Assembly (NCBI GenBank): GCA_017428545.1
Contig: JAFRQR010000021.1
Coordinates: 1-64,000 of the forward strand
Direction: 5' to 3'
Origin: Clostridiales bacterium
GTDB lineage: Bacteria > Bacillota > Clostridia > Saccharofermentanales > Saccharofermentanaceae
Length of the DNA: 64,000 nt
Below are positions 44,276 to 53,290 of this stretch, in pieces (position 1 is the first letter of the stretch; each line of letters starts with the position of its first letter). Made by a program: the position numbers and the translations under genes. The notes below the pieces were generated by a model. The model made no database searches. It had not been told where the DNA came from and saw nothing but the letters and a program-made list of their open reading frames with translations.

Positions 44276-45748
44276 GTGCTTAAAAATGCATATCTGAATG
44301 AGAAACCTGAGAAGGAAATTCTGAAATCCCGCTTAAAAGAGCAGGAAGATCTGCTCTTTGTGAACCAGAATAAGATCAAAGACAATAAGCTCCCGGTCGT
44401 CGTGCTCATCGAAGGCTGGGGAACTGCCGGCAAGGGTACCCTGATCGGCAATGTTATCAACAACATCGACCCGCGCTTTTATAAAGTCGCGACCTTTGAT
44501 ATGCCGACCGACTTAGAAAAAAGAAAACCGTTTTTGTGCCGCTATTTCGAGGCGCTTCCGGAGGCGGGAAAATTCCGCTTTTATAACACCGGCTGGATGA
44601 ATGAGATCGTCATGCAAAGACTCGACGGATCTATGTCCGATTCACTATACGAAAAGCGCATCGCGAGCATCCGCCGTTTCGAAAGACAGCTTACCGATAA
44701 CGGGTATCTGGTCTTAAAATTCTTCATGCACATCACGGAAGACGAGCAGAAGAAGCGCATCAATAACCTCAAAGACCACATCGATACGAAGTGGCGCGTC
44801 AGCGAAGGAGATCTGTGGCAGAACAAGCATTATAAGGCCTGTGAAAAGATCTTCGAAAAGTACTTAGAGGATACGGATTCTTCTTCGGCACCGTGGTATA
44901 TCGTCGATGCAAAATCCGAGAAGTGGACCGAGCTTCAGGTTTTGGAAAGAATGAACGAAGGCATCGAGATCGCGCTTCAGAATCACTCCCTTGCGGTCCC
45001 GCTTCTGCAGAACACTTTCCCGCTCGTGAAAAAGCCGAAACTTTCTGAGATTCCCTTGGAGGGAAAAGAACTTTCTGACGAGGAATATAAAGAAAAACTC
45101 GACAAACTCCAGGACCGCCTTTCCGAACTGCATAACCGTCTCTATAGAAAGAGAGTCCCGCTCATTATTGCCTATGAAGGCTGGGACGCAGCAGGAAAAG
45201 GCGGCAACATCAAGCGTATCGCCGAGGCCCTCGATCCCCGTGGTTACGAAGTGCATCCGATCGCAAGTCCGGAACCGCACGAAAAAGCACGCCATTATCT
45301 GTGGCGTTTCTGGACGCGCCTTCCGAAGGACGGACATGTCGCGATCTTCGACCGCACCTGGTACGGCCGCGTGATGGTAGAAAGAATCGAAGGATTCTGT
45401 TCCGAGAACGACTGGAAACGCGCCTATAACGAGATCAACGAGTTTGAAAAAGAACTCGACGACTGGGGCGCAGTCATCATCAAGTTCTGGGTACAGATCG
45501 ATAAGGATACCCAGCTTGCGCGTTTTACCGACCGTCAGAACACTCCGGAAAAACAGTGGAAGATCACGGAAGAAGACTGGCGCAACAGAGAAAAATGGGA
45601 CGTCTACGAAGATGCCATTAATGAAATGATCCAGAAGACTTCAACCAAGTTTGCACCATGGCATGTACTCGAATCAGTTGACAAAAAATATGCACGCATC
45701 AAGGCACTCGAAATCATCATCAAAGAACTGGAGAAAAAACTAAAATGA
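44276..45748 (+). CDS. pap: Tandem PPK2-domain enzyme, polyphosphate:AMP phosphotransferase type
   Basis: 490 residues with two PPK2 domains, as in the Pap class that makes ADP from AMP and polyphosphate. Walker A in domain 1 is IEGWGTAGKGTLI, in domain 2 YEGWDAAGKGGNI. Domain 2 has the intact lid/Walker B site FDRTWYGRVMVER; in domain 1 the matching position reads YNTGWMNEIV, so the Asp-Arg pair is absent and the first half is probably structural, as in other two-domain members. GTG start after AAGGAGGCGG. The nearest upstream boxes (TATAAT 44186-44191, TAGAAT 44230-44235) are candidate -10 sites without good -35 boxes. Confidence 0.88.
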   Translation: MLKNAYLNEKPEKEILKSRLKEQEDLLFVNQNKIKDNKLPVVVLIEGWGTAGKGTLIGNVINNIDPRFYKVATFDMPTDLEKRKPFLCRYFEALPEAGKFRFYNTGWMNEIVMQRLDGSMSDSLYEKRIASIRRFERQLTDNGYLVLKFFMHITEDEQKKRINNLKDHIDTKWRVSEGDLWQNKHYKACEKIFEKYLEDTDSSSAPWYIVDAKSEKWTELQVLERMNEGIEIALQNHSLAVPLLQNTFPLVKKPKLSEIPLEGKELSDEEYKEKLDKLQDRLSELHNRLYRKRVPLIIAYEGWDAAGKGGNIKRIAEALDPRGYEVHPIASPEPHEKARHYLWRFWTRLPKDGHVAIFDRTWYGRVMVERIEGFCSENDWKRAYNEINEFEKELDDWGAVIIKFWVQIDKDTQLARFTDRQNTPEKQWKITEEDWRNREKWDVYEDAINEMIQKTSTKFAPWHVLESVDKKYARIKALEIIIKELEKKLK

Positions 45749-45760
45749 AAGACTGGGAAT

Positions 45761-46951
45761 TTGCCGGTCAGGAGGTTATCGATAATCTGGAATAATAAAT
45801 CAGAAAGGATACGAGAAAGACAGTTGCCGGATCTTGGAAAACAAATAGACGTATCTGAAGCGAGAAAACAGCCGTTTTTCTCAAAAGATACTACATCCGT
45901 TATTAAGGGCGTGGCGATCATACTCATGTTCATGCACCATTTTTGGGGCTTCCCGGATTGGATTCTTCCGGAGTACGGCGGACAGTCTTATGAAAGGCTT
46001 TCTGTTTTGCGTTTTCCGCTGAAGATCTGTGTTCTTATATTCTGTTCGCTTTCCGGATATTTCTATTATTTCAGCAAAGAGAAGACGCTGCGCTATTCGC
46101 TTCGGAAGATCCGCGCCATTGTTGTCAGATATTGGGTATGTCTTATCCTTCTCGGGACAATCGGCGTTCTGTTTTTTCACCATTACTACGATGCATCTTC
46201 CGTGGTAAAAGAACTGTGTGCGCTCCAAAGCACAACGGTCCGCTTCAACTGGTATGTGTCCTTCTATGTCATTTGCATGTTGCTGGCACCGCTTTTGACC
46301 AGATTCCTGACAGGGAGACCGGCTTTGGAGATGATCGTATATTTTGTCGTTATCCCTATGTTTTTCCAGGGGCTTTTCCAGTGGATAAGAATAGAATTCC
46401 TGTCGGAGTTTTTCCTTCACTTTTCCACTTGGCTTCCGGCTTTTTATTTCGCATACATGCTGGCAGAATACTCTGTTTTTGAAAAGATCGCGCACCGGTA
46501 CCCAAAACTGATTTCAAGTGAGATCTGCCGGGGACTGCTTGCGCTTTCGATGACGGTCGCCCTTTCTTTCCTGAACGCGAGATCGCACATATATTTCAAT
46601 ATCGCTTTTTATCCGGAAGAGTTATTGATCCTTCTTGATATTATCATCATGCCTTTGGAATTATACTTCCTCTTTGAACTATGTAAGCTCATTCAGGCGC
46701 ATACGAAAACGGCGGCCCGGATACTTTCCGCACTCGGAAAAGAATCCACTCTCATGTGGTTTTTACATAGTGTATTCTTCACCTATGAGAAGACGTTTTT
46801 CCAGCCGCTGGCATATTTTACGGGGATCCCTGTACTGTCGTTGATCATCGGACTCGGTCTGACGTTTATTGTCGCTTTTGTTCTGCGCATGTTAATAGAT
46901 AAGTGTGAAGCAATTTGTCGGGTGGCAATGATCCGCTCGAAACAAGATTGA
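45761..46951 (+). CDS. Acyltransferase-3 family membrane protein
   Basis: About 396 residues, ten hydrophobic segments. The N-terminal SVIKGVAIILMFMHHFWGFP carries the family's catalytic-type His; family members O-acylate surface polysaccharides or lipids. The start is unclear: AGGAGG at 45770-45775 lies inside the frame, with no ATG, GTG or TTG at proper spacing after it (ATA at 45782, ATC at 45785), while TTG 45761 lacks an RBS and TTG 45824 is far from one. The neighbouring lipoprotein follows after 27 bases. Codon choice is more AT-rich than in flanking genes, and no AAAAGCAC element occurs from 45291 to 48786. Confidence 0.8.
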   Translation: MPVRRLSIIWNNKSERIRERQLPDLGKQIDVSEARKQPFFSKDTTSVIKGVAIILMFMHHFWGFPDWILPEYGGQSYERLSVLRFPLKICVLIFCSLSGYFYYFSKEKTLRYSLRKIRAIVVRYWVCLILLGTIGVLFFHHYYDASSVVKELCALQSTTVRFNWYVSFYVICMLLAPLLTRFLTGRPALEMIVYFVVIPMFFQGLFQWIRIEFLSEFFLHFSTWLPAFYFAYMLAEYSVFEKIAHRYPKLISSEICRGLLALSMTVALSFLNARSHIYFNIAFYPEELLILLDIIIMPLELYFLFELCKLIQAHTKTAARILSALGKESTLMWFLHSVFFTYEKTFFQPLAYFTGIPVLSLIIGLGLTFIVAFVLRMLIDKCEAICRVAMIRSKQD

Positions 46952-46978
46952 GGAAAAACGGAAATAAGAGGTACGGCT

Positions 46979-47869
46979 ATGAAAATGTCGAAAAACAGAA
47001 GATGGATTGCTCTGGTCATGCTGATCATCTTTGTCGTGATGATGGCTTGTTCATGCAAAAGGAAATATCGCGTGTTCTCCGCGGGAGATCGCACGATCAC
47101 TCATATCAGCGGAACCAGAAAGGGGATAATAGCTGTCGTTCTTGATGCGGAAGAACTACATATTCTGGACTATAAAGGGAACGAATATCTCTCGGAGCAA
47201 TTTACTTTTAATTCGAATATAAAGAAGATGCAGGTAGTCGACAGTACCGTCCTGGTAGTTCGCGAAGGAGTACAACAGGATATTCTCGAGATGTATGAAC
47301 TCGACTACAACAAGAGAGGAGACAAGTGTGATATAGTCTTGCTTGGAGAAAAGACGCTTTCTGTCCCGGACGGTGAGAAGAATGATCCTCCAGCAGAAAT
47401 CGCTGATATCGCCATTTTGAGTGGGGGATATAAGGAGGATGCTATTCCCGGAATCGCGGTTCTTACGGAAGATGGAAAGGTATGGCAGACAGCGGACGGA
47501 GACGGGCGAACCGACTTCTCTCTCTCTTTGGAAAATGTAGAGTATATGGAGTATGTCTCATTTGATAGTGCTCTTTACTGTATCACTTCTGACAAGCAGT
47601 TGCTGTCACGTAAAGACCGGGTGGGAAGCGTATGGAAAAAAGAAGCGGATGATCCGATCCCGCTGAGTATAAAGCACAAACAGATCCCGGTCGCCTATGA
47701 AGAATATGGAGAACTATATTATCACGGGGATTCTTCTTTTTCGAAGAGTACGTATGACTATGACGGTAGAAAAAGATTTTTTCTTCCGGAAGGTGGATAT
47801 TCGTATTTCGGAGTACATGGCGGTGTCGTATATTATAACGACAAAACAGTACGTTTCTATCTGATCTGA
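46979..47869 (+). CDS. Lipoprotein of unknown function
   Basis: 296 residues. A lipoprotein signal: basic start (KMSKNRRW), hydrophobic core ALVMLIIFVVMM and lipobox MMAC with Cys near residue 24. The rest is beta-rich with repeated hydrophobic-DGK turns (GIAVLTEDGKVWQTADGDGR, FDSALYCITSDKQLLSRKDR), suggesting a small propeller that resembles RCC1/YncE-like repeats; this is inference. Probably cotranscribed with the acyltransferase. It ends 6 bases from the convergent GGDEF gene with no clear terminator. Confidence 0.72.
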   Translation: MKMSKNRRWIALVMLIIFVVMMACSCKRKYRVFSAGDRTITHISGTRKGIIAVVLDAEELHILDYKGNEYLSEQFTFNSNIKKMQVVDSTVLVVREGVQQDILEMYELDYNKRGDKCDIVLLGEKTLSVPDGEKNDPPAEIADIAILSGGYKEDAIPGIAVLTEDGKVWQTADGDGRTDFSLSLENVEYMEYVSFDSALYCITSDKQLLSRKDRVGSVWKKEADDPIPLSIKHKQIPVAYEEYGELYYHGDSSFSKSTYDYDGRKRFFLPEGGYSYFGVHGGVVYYNDKTVRFYLI

Positions 47870-47875
47870 TGAGTA

Positions 47876-49813
47876 TCAGCCGCGCCCTTCTTTGTGCTTC
47901 TTTTTTACTTCGTACATCTTCGCGTCCGCGATCTTTAAGTATTCTTCTGAGAACGCACGGATCGTCGCGGGATTCGTTTCGACATCCTTCGGCGGCACTT
48001 TGATGCATACACCTGTGCTGACGCGGAGAGGGTAGATCTTCTGGTCGCGCATCACGCATTTCTGGATATAGTCGCACAAAGACTTCACGTAGATCATAGC
48101 CTTTTCTTCGGAGTAGTCTTTCGCGAGAACGACGAACTCATCGCCGCCGGTACGAAGACAAACTTCGCCGTTGAGCGCGGCGAGCCGCATGCCGGCCGCG
48201 ATCGTGCAAAGACTGTAGTCGCCCTCGGCGTGACCGTAGTTATCGTTAACGAGTTTTAAGTCATCCATGTCGATCATCATAACACCGATCGGCACACTCT
48301 TTTCAAGGCACTCCTTGAAGATTTCCGAAAAGAACATCTCATAGCCGTGACGGTTATAAAGGTTCGTCAGCATATCGCGGTTGTAGAGGTTTTCCATCCG
48401 CTGAAGGGAAAGGTTCAGTTTGTGGCGGATCCTCCAGTTTTCGAGCATCGATCCCAGGTTAACGAGCCAGGACTTCATGAACAGTGTCTCGTGCGCCTCG
48501 TTCTGCGGAGACACGATGAGATACCCCATGTAATACTGCAGGTGATGGATCGTGAAAATGTAGTACGGATTCGGATCGTTAAGAAGCTTTGGCGGAAGCA
48601 GGTCCTTCTTCCGGAAGGTCTCCCGCCGGACCGGCTCGGGTCCGATAAAACCGGCGACGACGGTCATCTCTTCGTCCTGCTTGGAAAAGTCATTCGTGAT
48701 GACGCGCTGGTTCTCCCAGTCGGGCGCCAGGCATAGAAGCATATTCGTAAAACCGGAGTCGATGGCGGAGTAACGCGTAATTTCCGAAAAGCACTCTTCC
48801 ATCGTCTTGGCGCTCGAAATACCAAGTACGAGGCTGGTCGTGGACTGCGCCAGATCGGAAACACGGTCGATCCTTCTTGTATAGACCGATCGTATATCTT
48901 CGATGTTATAGGTGCTCATGGACACGCATCCGCAGGACTGGTTGCACTTAAGTTCCCCCGGGATATGGACATTCTCCGTGATCTTTTCGCCATCCCACAG
49001 TTTCTTCAGCGTATAGATACATTCGTATCCGGAAGAGAAGAAGGGCTGCGCGCTGGTCGTGATCGACGGATATCCCTGATAGGCTTCGTCAAGTCCGTCA
49101 TATCCGGTGACGATTAAATCGCCCGGTACATCGATACCCCTGCTGTGGCATGCATTGATCAGGCCGACGGCGGAATAATCATTGGCGCAGACGATTGCGT
49201 CCGGATACTTCTTTCCGCGCTTTTGGCAATCAGAAAGGATATAGTCGAGCGCCGCCTCGCCGCAGTCATGCCAGAGCGTTCCGTAATAGACTTTGTCCGG
49301 GTCAAAAGCAATACCGTGCGATTCAAGTGCTTTTCGATAGGCGTCGATACGGGTCTGGGTGAAATTTCTTTCGCGAAGTCCGGCGAGATGATAAATGTCC
49401 CTGCTGCCGTGCTTTTCGATCAGGTGACTGACGAGGTTGATGAAGGATTCCGTCTCGTTGGTGATGACGTTGAGATAGCGCTCGTCGTATCCCGCGACAT
49501 TGATGATCGGGATCGTGGCTTTGCTCAGACGGTCGTCGAGGTGCTTGATGGTATAAGGCCCGTAGGCCAGATCGACGCGGATGATGCCGTCGAAATCGTC
49601 GAGGTCGGGAAGTTCAAAAGCGGCGATATCGCCTTCGTCGTAGTGGTTGTACTGTTCATAGACGCGATTGCTGAAGTCGTCGCTGAAGGCAACGAAGAAA
49701 AAGACCTTGACGCCGAGCTCGAGAGCTGCCTTGCTGATGCCTTCCTGTATCGCATGCGTCATCGGTTCGTAGATATTCGGTGAAAAAACGGCTACTTTCT
49801 TTCTGTGTTCCAT
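47876..49813 (-). CDS. Diguanylate cyclase fused to a LacI-type sugar-binding sensor
   Basis: 645 residues from the ATG at 49813 (GAGGCACAAT upstream). Residues ~1-285 are a periplasmic-binding-protein type 1 fold as in LacI effector domains (VAVFSPNIYEPMTHAIQEGI, HLAGLRERNFTQTRIDAYRK, DAIVCANDYSAVGLINACHS) without helix-turn-helix or signal peptide, so the sensor is cytoplasmic. A Cys cluster (KCNQSCGC) follows, then a GAF-like middle region. The GGDEF domain at ~475-640 is intact: LYNRDMLTNLYNRHGYEMFF, MMIDMDDLKLVNDNYGHAEG and RTGGDEFVVLA. It should make c-di-GMP in response to a small ligand, perhaps a sugar. It is the only clearly active cyclase in the window. Confidence 0.9.
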   Translation of the reverse strand: MEHRKKVAVFSPNIYEPMTHAIQEGISKAALELGVKVFFFVAFSDDFSNRVYEQYNHYDEGDIAAFELPDLDDFDGIIRVDLAYGPYTIKHLDDRLSKATIPIINVAGYDERYLNVITNETESFINLVSHLIEKHGSRDIYHLAGLRERNFTQTRIDAYRKALESHGIAFDPDKVYYGTLWHDCGEAALDYILSDCQKRGKKYPDAIVCANDYSAVGLINACHSRGIDVPGDLIVTGYDGLDEAYQGYPSITTSAQPFFSSGYECIYTLKKLWDGEKITENVHIPGELKCNQSCGCVSMSTYNIEDIRSVYTRRIDRVSDLAQSTTSLVLGISSAKTMEECFSEITRYSAIDSGFTNMLLCLAPDWENQRVITNDFSKQDEEMTVVAGFIGPEPVRRETFRKKDLLPPKLLNDPNPYYIFTIHHLQYYMGYLIVSPQNEAHETLFMKSWLVNLGSMLENWRIRHKLNLSLQRMENLYNRDMLTNLYNRHGYEMFFSEIFKECLEKSVPIGVMMIDMDDLKLVNDNYGHAEGDYSLCTIAAGMRLAALNGEVCLRTGGDEFVVLAKDYSEEKAMIYVKSLCDYIQKCVMRDQKIYPLRVSTGVCIKVPPKDVETNPATIRAFSEEYLKIADAKMYEVKKKHKEGRG

Positions 49814-49953
49814 ATTGTGCCTCGAAAAATGCCATCTGTCAGTGTGTCCGGTTCTGCCGACGGAAAGTAATACATCGACAAGTTCATGATACAAAAGAAG
49901 TGTTGCGAGTTTATGAACATCTCTTTATCGCTCTTTTTATGAAACTGATAATG

Positions 49954-49981
49954 TTGAAAAATGGCTAAAATAATATATAAT
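49954..49981 (+). promoter_or_regulatory. Toxin-antitoxin promoter with overlapping operator-like repeat
   Basis: TTGAAA, 16-base spacer, TATAAT. An inverted repeat GCTAA (49964-49968) and TTAGC (49986-49990) brackets the -10 box, the usual place for Phd-type autorepression. Confidence 0.65.
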
Positions 49982-50007
49982 AAAATTAGCTAAAGGAGGT
50001 GCCGGAA

Positions 50008-50247
50008 ATGATTGAAACAGCTACCGCAACTGAGATGAAGAATAATTTCGGCCGCTATCTGGAAATAGTTATGGGAGGCGGAGAGGTCATAATCACGAAA
50101 AACGGAAAAGAAGTGGGCCGCTTTATCCCCAAGGATCAGGTTGCCTCTTCGATCCGGAAATCCCTGACGGGGATCTGGAAGGATGCTCCGGATATGGATG
50201 ATGCGCGCACAAAAGCATTGAGGAAAAAGTATGAAATTGATGATTGA
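50008..50247 (+). CDS. Phd/YefM-family antitoxin
   Basis: 79 residues. ATATEMKNNFGRYLEIVMGG followed by VIITKNGKEVGRFIPK is the Phd/YefM fold, which binds its own promoter and neutralises the partner toxin through the C-terminal tail. AAAGGAGG lies 8 bases before the ATG at 50008 (a GTG at 49999 overlaps the RBS and is rejected). The 3' end overlaps the PIN gene by 17 bases. Confidence 0.88.
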   Translation: MIETATATEMKNNFGRYLEIVMGGGEVIITKNGKEVGRFIPKDQVASSIRKSLTGIWKDAPDMDDARTKALRKKYEIDD

Positions 50248-50647
50248 TGCGAACGTGATCCTGGATGTGCTCTGTGAGAGGGATCCTTTCTATTATGAAT
50301 CGGCCATGGTCTGGGATCTGTGCGAAGCCGGAGAAGTCGAAGGGTGCCTCTCCGTGTTATCTTTTGCCAACATGGTATATGTCATGCGCAGTTCGAAAAG
50401 AGATGTGCAGTTCATAGAGAAACAGCTTCGGTCATGTTTTACCTTCGCGGATCTGACGAGTGTGATCATCCACGAAGCGGCAAGTCTTGAATGGGCTGAT
50501 TTTGAAGATGCCGTGCAAAGTGTTACGGCAAAGAAAGTGCGCGCCGATTTTATCATCACGAGGAACACACGGGATTTTAAGAAGAGCGCAGTCCCGGCGG
50601 TCACTCCTGCCGGGTTTCTGCAAATAATGAAGAACGGAAAAGGTTAG
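50231..50647 (+). CDS. PIN-domain toxin (VapC-like)
   Basis: 138 residues. MKLMIDANVILDVLCERDPF contains the first PIN Asp; ADFIITRNTRDFKKSAVPAV carries the C-terminal acidic site and the usual VapC ending. Family members cleave tRNA or rRNA. Start overlap with the Phd-type antitoxin shows translational coupling. The pairing of a Phd antitoxin with a PIN toxin is known in other bacteria. Confidence 0.87.
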   Translation: MKLMIDANVILDVLCERDPFYYESAMVWDLCEAGEVEGCLSVLSFANMVYVMRSSKRDVQFIEKQLRSCFTFADLTSVIIHEAASLEWADFEDAVQSVTAKKVRADFIITRNTRDFKKSAVPAVTPAGFLQIMKNGKG

Positions 50648-50652
50648 TTTGC

Positions 50653-50680
50653 TTGAAGTTTCTTCGGATTTCCATATAAT
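50653..50680 (+). promoter_or_regulatory. Promoter for the aconitase-family hydratase
   Basis: TTGAAG, 16-base spacer, perfect TATAAT. Transcription would begin near 50687, giving a leader of about 80 bases that contains the hairpin at 50701-50731. Confidence 0.6.
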
Positions 50681-50700
50681 AGATGTGTTCAGAATTATAT

Positions 50701-50731
50701 ACAGGTGCTTTTCGATCTGAAAAGCACCTGT
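50701..50731 (+). repeat. Perfect 13-bp hairpin made of two inverted AAAAGCAC elements in the hydratase leader
   Basis: ACAGGTGCTTTTC and GAAAAGCACCTGT flank GATCT. No T-run follows, so it is not an obvious terminator; it sits between the predicted transcription start and the RBS of the hydratase gene. Confidence 0.85.
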
Positions 50732-50765
50732 CCGTAACAATAGATATCTTTTAGGAGGAACACTT

Positions 50766-53054
50766 ATGATTTCATTACTTGATTCCGGTGCGTACCTGAT
50801 TCGCGGTTCGGAGATCATTCCGGATAATGCGGAAGCATCTGCTGCGATCACAGCGAAGACCGGTAAGACCATTACTAAAGAAGAGGCGAAGAAGTCAACG
50901 ATCGCGTATGGTATTTTGAAAGATCATAATACCTCCGATAATATGGAGAAGCTGAAGATCAAGTTCGATAAGCTTACCTCCCACGATATTACATTCGTCG
51001 GTATCATCCAGACCGCGCGTGCTTCGGGACTTACCAAGTTCCCGGTACCGTATGTTCTGACGAACTGCCATAACTCCCTTTGCGCAGTCGGCGGTACCAT
51101 CAACGAAGATGACCACATGTTCGGTCTTTCCTGCGCGAAGAAGTACGGCGGAGTATATGTACCGCCGCATCAGGCCGTTATCCACCAGTTCGCCAGAGAG
51201 ATGCTCGCCGGAGGCGGTAAGATGATCCTCGGTTCTGACTCCCATACACGTTACGGTGCACTCGGTACCATGGCGATGGGTGAGGGCGGACCGGAGCTCG
51301 TTAAGCAGCTTCTGAACCAGACCTATGACATCAACATGCCGGGCGTAGTTGCGATCTACCTCAAGGGTGCTCCGGTCAAGGGCGTAGGTCCGCAGGACGT
51401 AGCGCTGGCCATCATCGGTGCGGTATTTGCAAACGGCTATGTAAAGAATAAGGTCATGGAGTTCGTCGGCCCGGGCGTGAAGTCCCTTTCCACCGACTTC
51501 CGTATCGGCGTAGACGTTATGACCACCGAGACCACATGTCTTTCTTCCATCTGGCAGACAGACGATGAGGTCAAGTCCTTCTACGACATCCACGGACGTT
51601 CCGGCGATTACAAGGAACTCAATCCGGGTGAGATAGCTTATTATGACGGTGTCGTCGAGATCGATCTTTCCGCGATCCGTCCGATGATCGCCATGCCGTT
51701 CCATCCGAGTAATACCTATACGATCGAAGACCTCAAGGCCAACCTCGATGACATCCTCGCTGATGTCGAAAAGCGCGCGAAGGTCTCTCTCAGAGATGCA
51801 GTTGACTTCTCTCTTAGAAGCAAGGTCGTAAACGGCAAACTCATGGTCGATCAGGGAATCATCGCAGGCTGCGCCGGCGGTGGATTTGAAAACATCTGCG
51901 CTGCAGCGGATATCCTCCGCGGCAACTACATCGGTTCCGATAAGTTTACGCTTTCCGTATATCCGGCTTCCATGCCTGTTTACATGGAGCTCGTAAGAAA
52001 CGGCTGCGCCGCGACCATCATGGAGACAGGTGCGATCATCAAGACCGCGTTCTGCGGACCGTGCTTCGGTGCCGGTGATACTCCTGCGAACAATGCATTC
52101 AGTATCCGTCACTCTACGAGAAACTTCCCGAACCGTGAAGGTTCTAAGCTCCAGAACGGTCAGATCTCTTCCGTTGCTCTTATGGACGCAAGATCCATCG
52201 CGGCAACTGCGGCAAACAAGGGCGAGCTCACAGCGGCTACCGAGTTTGACGGCGAGATCGGAAAATACAAGTACTTCTTCGATCAGAAGATCTACGCGAA
52301 CCGCGTATTCGATTCTAACGGTGTGGCAGATCCGGATTATCCGATCCACTTCGGACCGAACATCAAAGACTGGCCGGCGATGGTCGCTCTTACCGATAAC
52401 CTCGTTCTGCGCTGCGTTTCCGAGATCCACGATCCGGTAACAACGACAGACGAACTGATTCCGTCCGGTGAGACGTCTTCCTTCCGTTCCAACCCGCTGG
52501 GTCTTGCTGAGTTTACATTGAGCCGTAAGGATCCGGAGTACGTAGGACGTGCCAAGGAGATCCAGAAGGTCGAAAAAGCAAGAGAAGCAGGCGAGAAGCT
52601 CTGCGAGCTTTTCCCGGAGATCCACAAGGTCATGCAGACGATCAAAAAGGACTTCCCGGATGTCCACAAGACAAACACGGGATTCGGTTCTACGATTTTT
52701 GCCGTAAAGCCGGGTGACGGTTCCGCCCGTGAGCAGGCAGCTTCCTGCCAGAAGGTCCTCGGCGGCTGGGCTAACATCGCCAACGAATATGCTACCAAGC
52801 GCTATAGATCCAACCTCATCAACTGGGGTATGCTGCCGTTCCTGATCGAAGAGGGCGAGCTTCCGTTTAAGAACCTCGACTACATCTTCATCCCGGGCAT
52901 CAAGGCAGCGGTCGAGAACAAGACCGAAGTCATCAAGGCTTACACTGTCGGTGAGAACGGCCTTACAGAGTTTGACCTGCGTCTCGGCGATCTGACCGAT
53001 GAAGAACGTCAGATCATCCTGAAGGGCTGCCTGATCAACTACAACAGAGTATAA
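50766..53054 (+). CDS. Aconitase-family hydratase
   Basis: 762 residues, [4Fe-4S] hydro-lyase of the aconitase superfamily, most like the clostridial form usually labelled hydratase. Cluster ligands are likely in [13 protein letters not shown] (one Cys) and [10 protein letters not shown] (two). Other motifs are [20 protein letters not shown], the swivel-domain [17 protein letters not shown] and [14 protein letters not shown]. It could be aconitase or act on a related 2-hydroxyacid; no isocitrate dehydrogenase or citrate synthase lies nearby to decide. RBS AGGAGG precedes the ATG. It is a stand-alone transcript ending in a terminator. Confidence 0.88.
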   Translation: MISLLDSGAYLIRGSEIIPDNAEASAAITAKTGKTITKEEAKKSTIAYGILKDHNTSDNMEKLKIKFDKLTSHDITFVGIIQTARASGLTKFPVPYVLTNCHNSLCAVGGTINEDDHMFGLSCAKKYGGVYVPPHQAVIHQFAREMLAGGGKMILGSDSHTRYGALGTMAMGEGGPELVKQLLNQTYDINMPGVVAIYLKGAPVKGVGPQDVALAIIGAVFANGYVKNKVMEFVGPGVKSLSTDFRIGVDVMTTETTCLSSIWQTDDEVKSFYDIHGRSGDYKELNPGEIAYYDGVVEIDLSAIRPMIAMPFHPSNTYTIEDLKANLDDILADVEKRAKVSLRDAVDFSLRSKVVNGKLMVDQGIIAGCAGGGFENICAAADILRGNYIGSDKFTLSVYPASMPVYMELVRNGCAATIMETGAIIKTAFCGPCFGAGDTPANNAFSIRHSTRNFPNREGSKLQNGQISSVALMDARSIAATAANKGELTAATEFDGEIGKYKYFFDQKIYANRVFDSNGVADPDYPIHFGPNIKDWPAMVALTDNLVLRCVSEIHDPVTTTDELIPSGETSSFRSNPLGLAEFTLSRKDPEYVGRAKEIQKVEKAREAGEKLCELFPEIHKVMQTIKKDFPDVHKTNTGFGSTIFAVKPGDGSAREQAASCQKVLGGWANIANEYATKRYRSNLINWGMLPFLIEEGELPFKNLDYIFIPGIKAAVENKTEVIKAYTVGENGLTEFDLRLGDLTDEERQIILKGCLINYNRV

Positions 53055-53144
53055 GCTGAAAGGCATTCAGCCCAACGGTATTTGAAACCCGGCGGAAGCC
53101 GGAAGAGACAGCTCCCGGACAGGTGCTTTTGAAAAAGAAAAACG

Positions 53145-53183
53145 AAGAGACTTCCTCAGAATAAGAGGAAGTCTCTTTTTTTA
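53145..53183 (+). terminator. Hydratase terminator
   Basis: AAGAGACTTCCTC and GAGGAAGTCTCTT with a 7-8 base loop and a run of seven T. The 236-base gap to the next gene also holds AAAAGCAC-element copies at 53123 and 53224 and nothing else I recognise. Confidence 0.92.
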
Positions 53184-53290
53184 TTCGTTGTGATTACAGG
53201 TTCGGTATGAATGACTTTTTCAAGTGCTTTTCGCGCGGATGCCTGAAAGATTGACCGGCGCGGAAGTGCTGCCCGCGGGTAAAGTGTGAC

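Noticed and set aside
50895-53066. 723-residue open frame antisense to the aconitase-family hydratase
   Set aside because: Composition (Arg/Asp/Val/Leu-rich), no RBS, no known motif, and it mirrors a clear enzyme. The strong use of ATC, GAT, GTC and GCC codons leaves the opposite strand free of stops.
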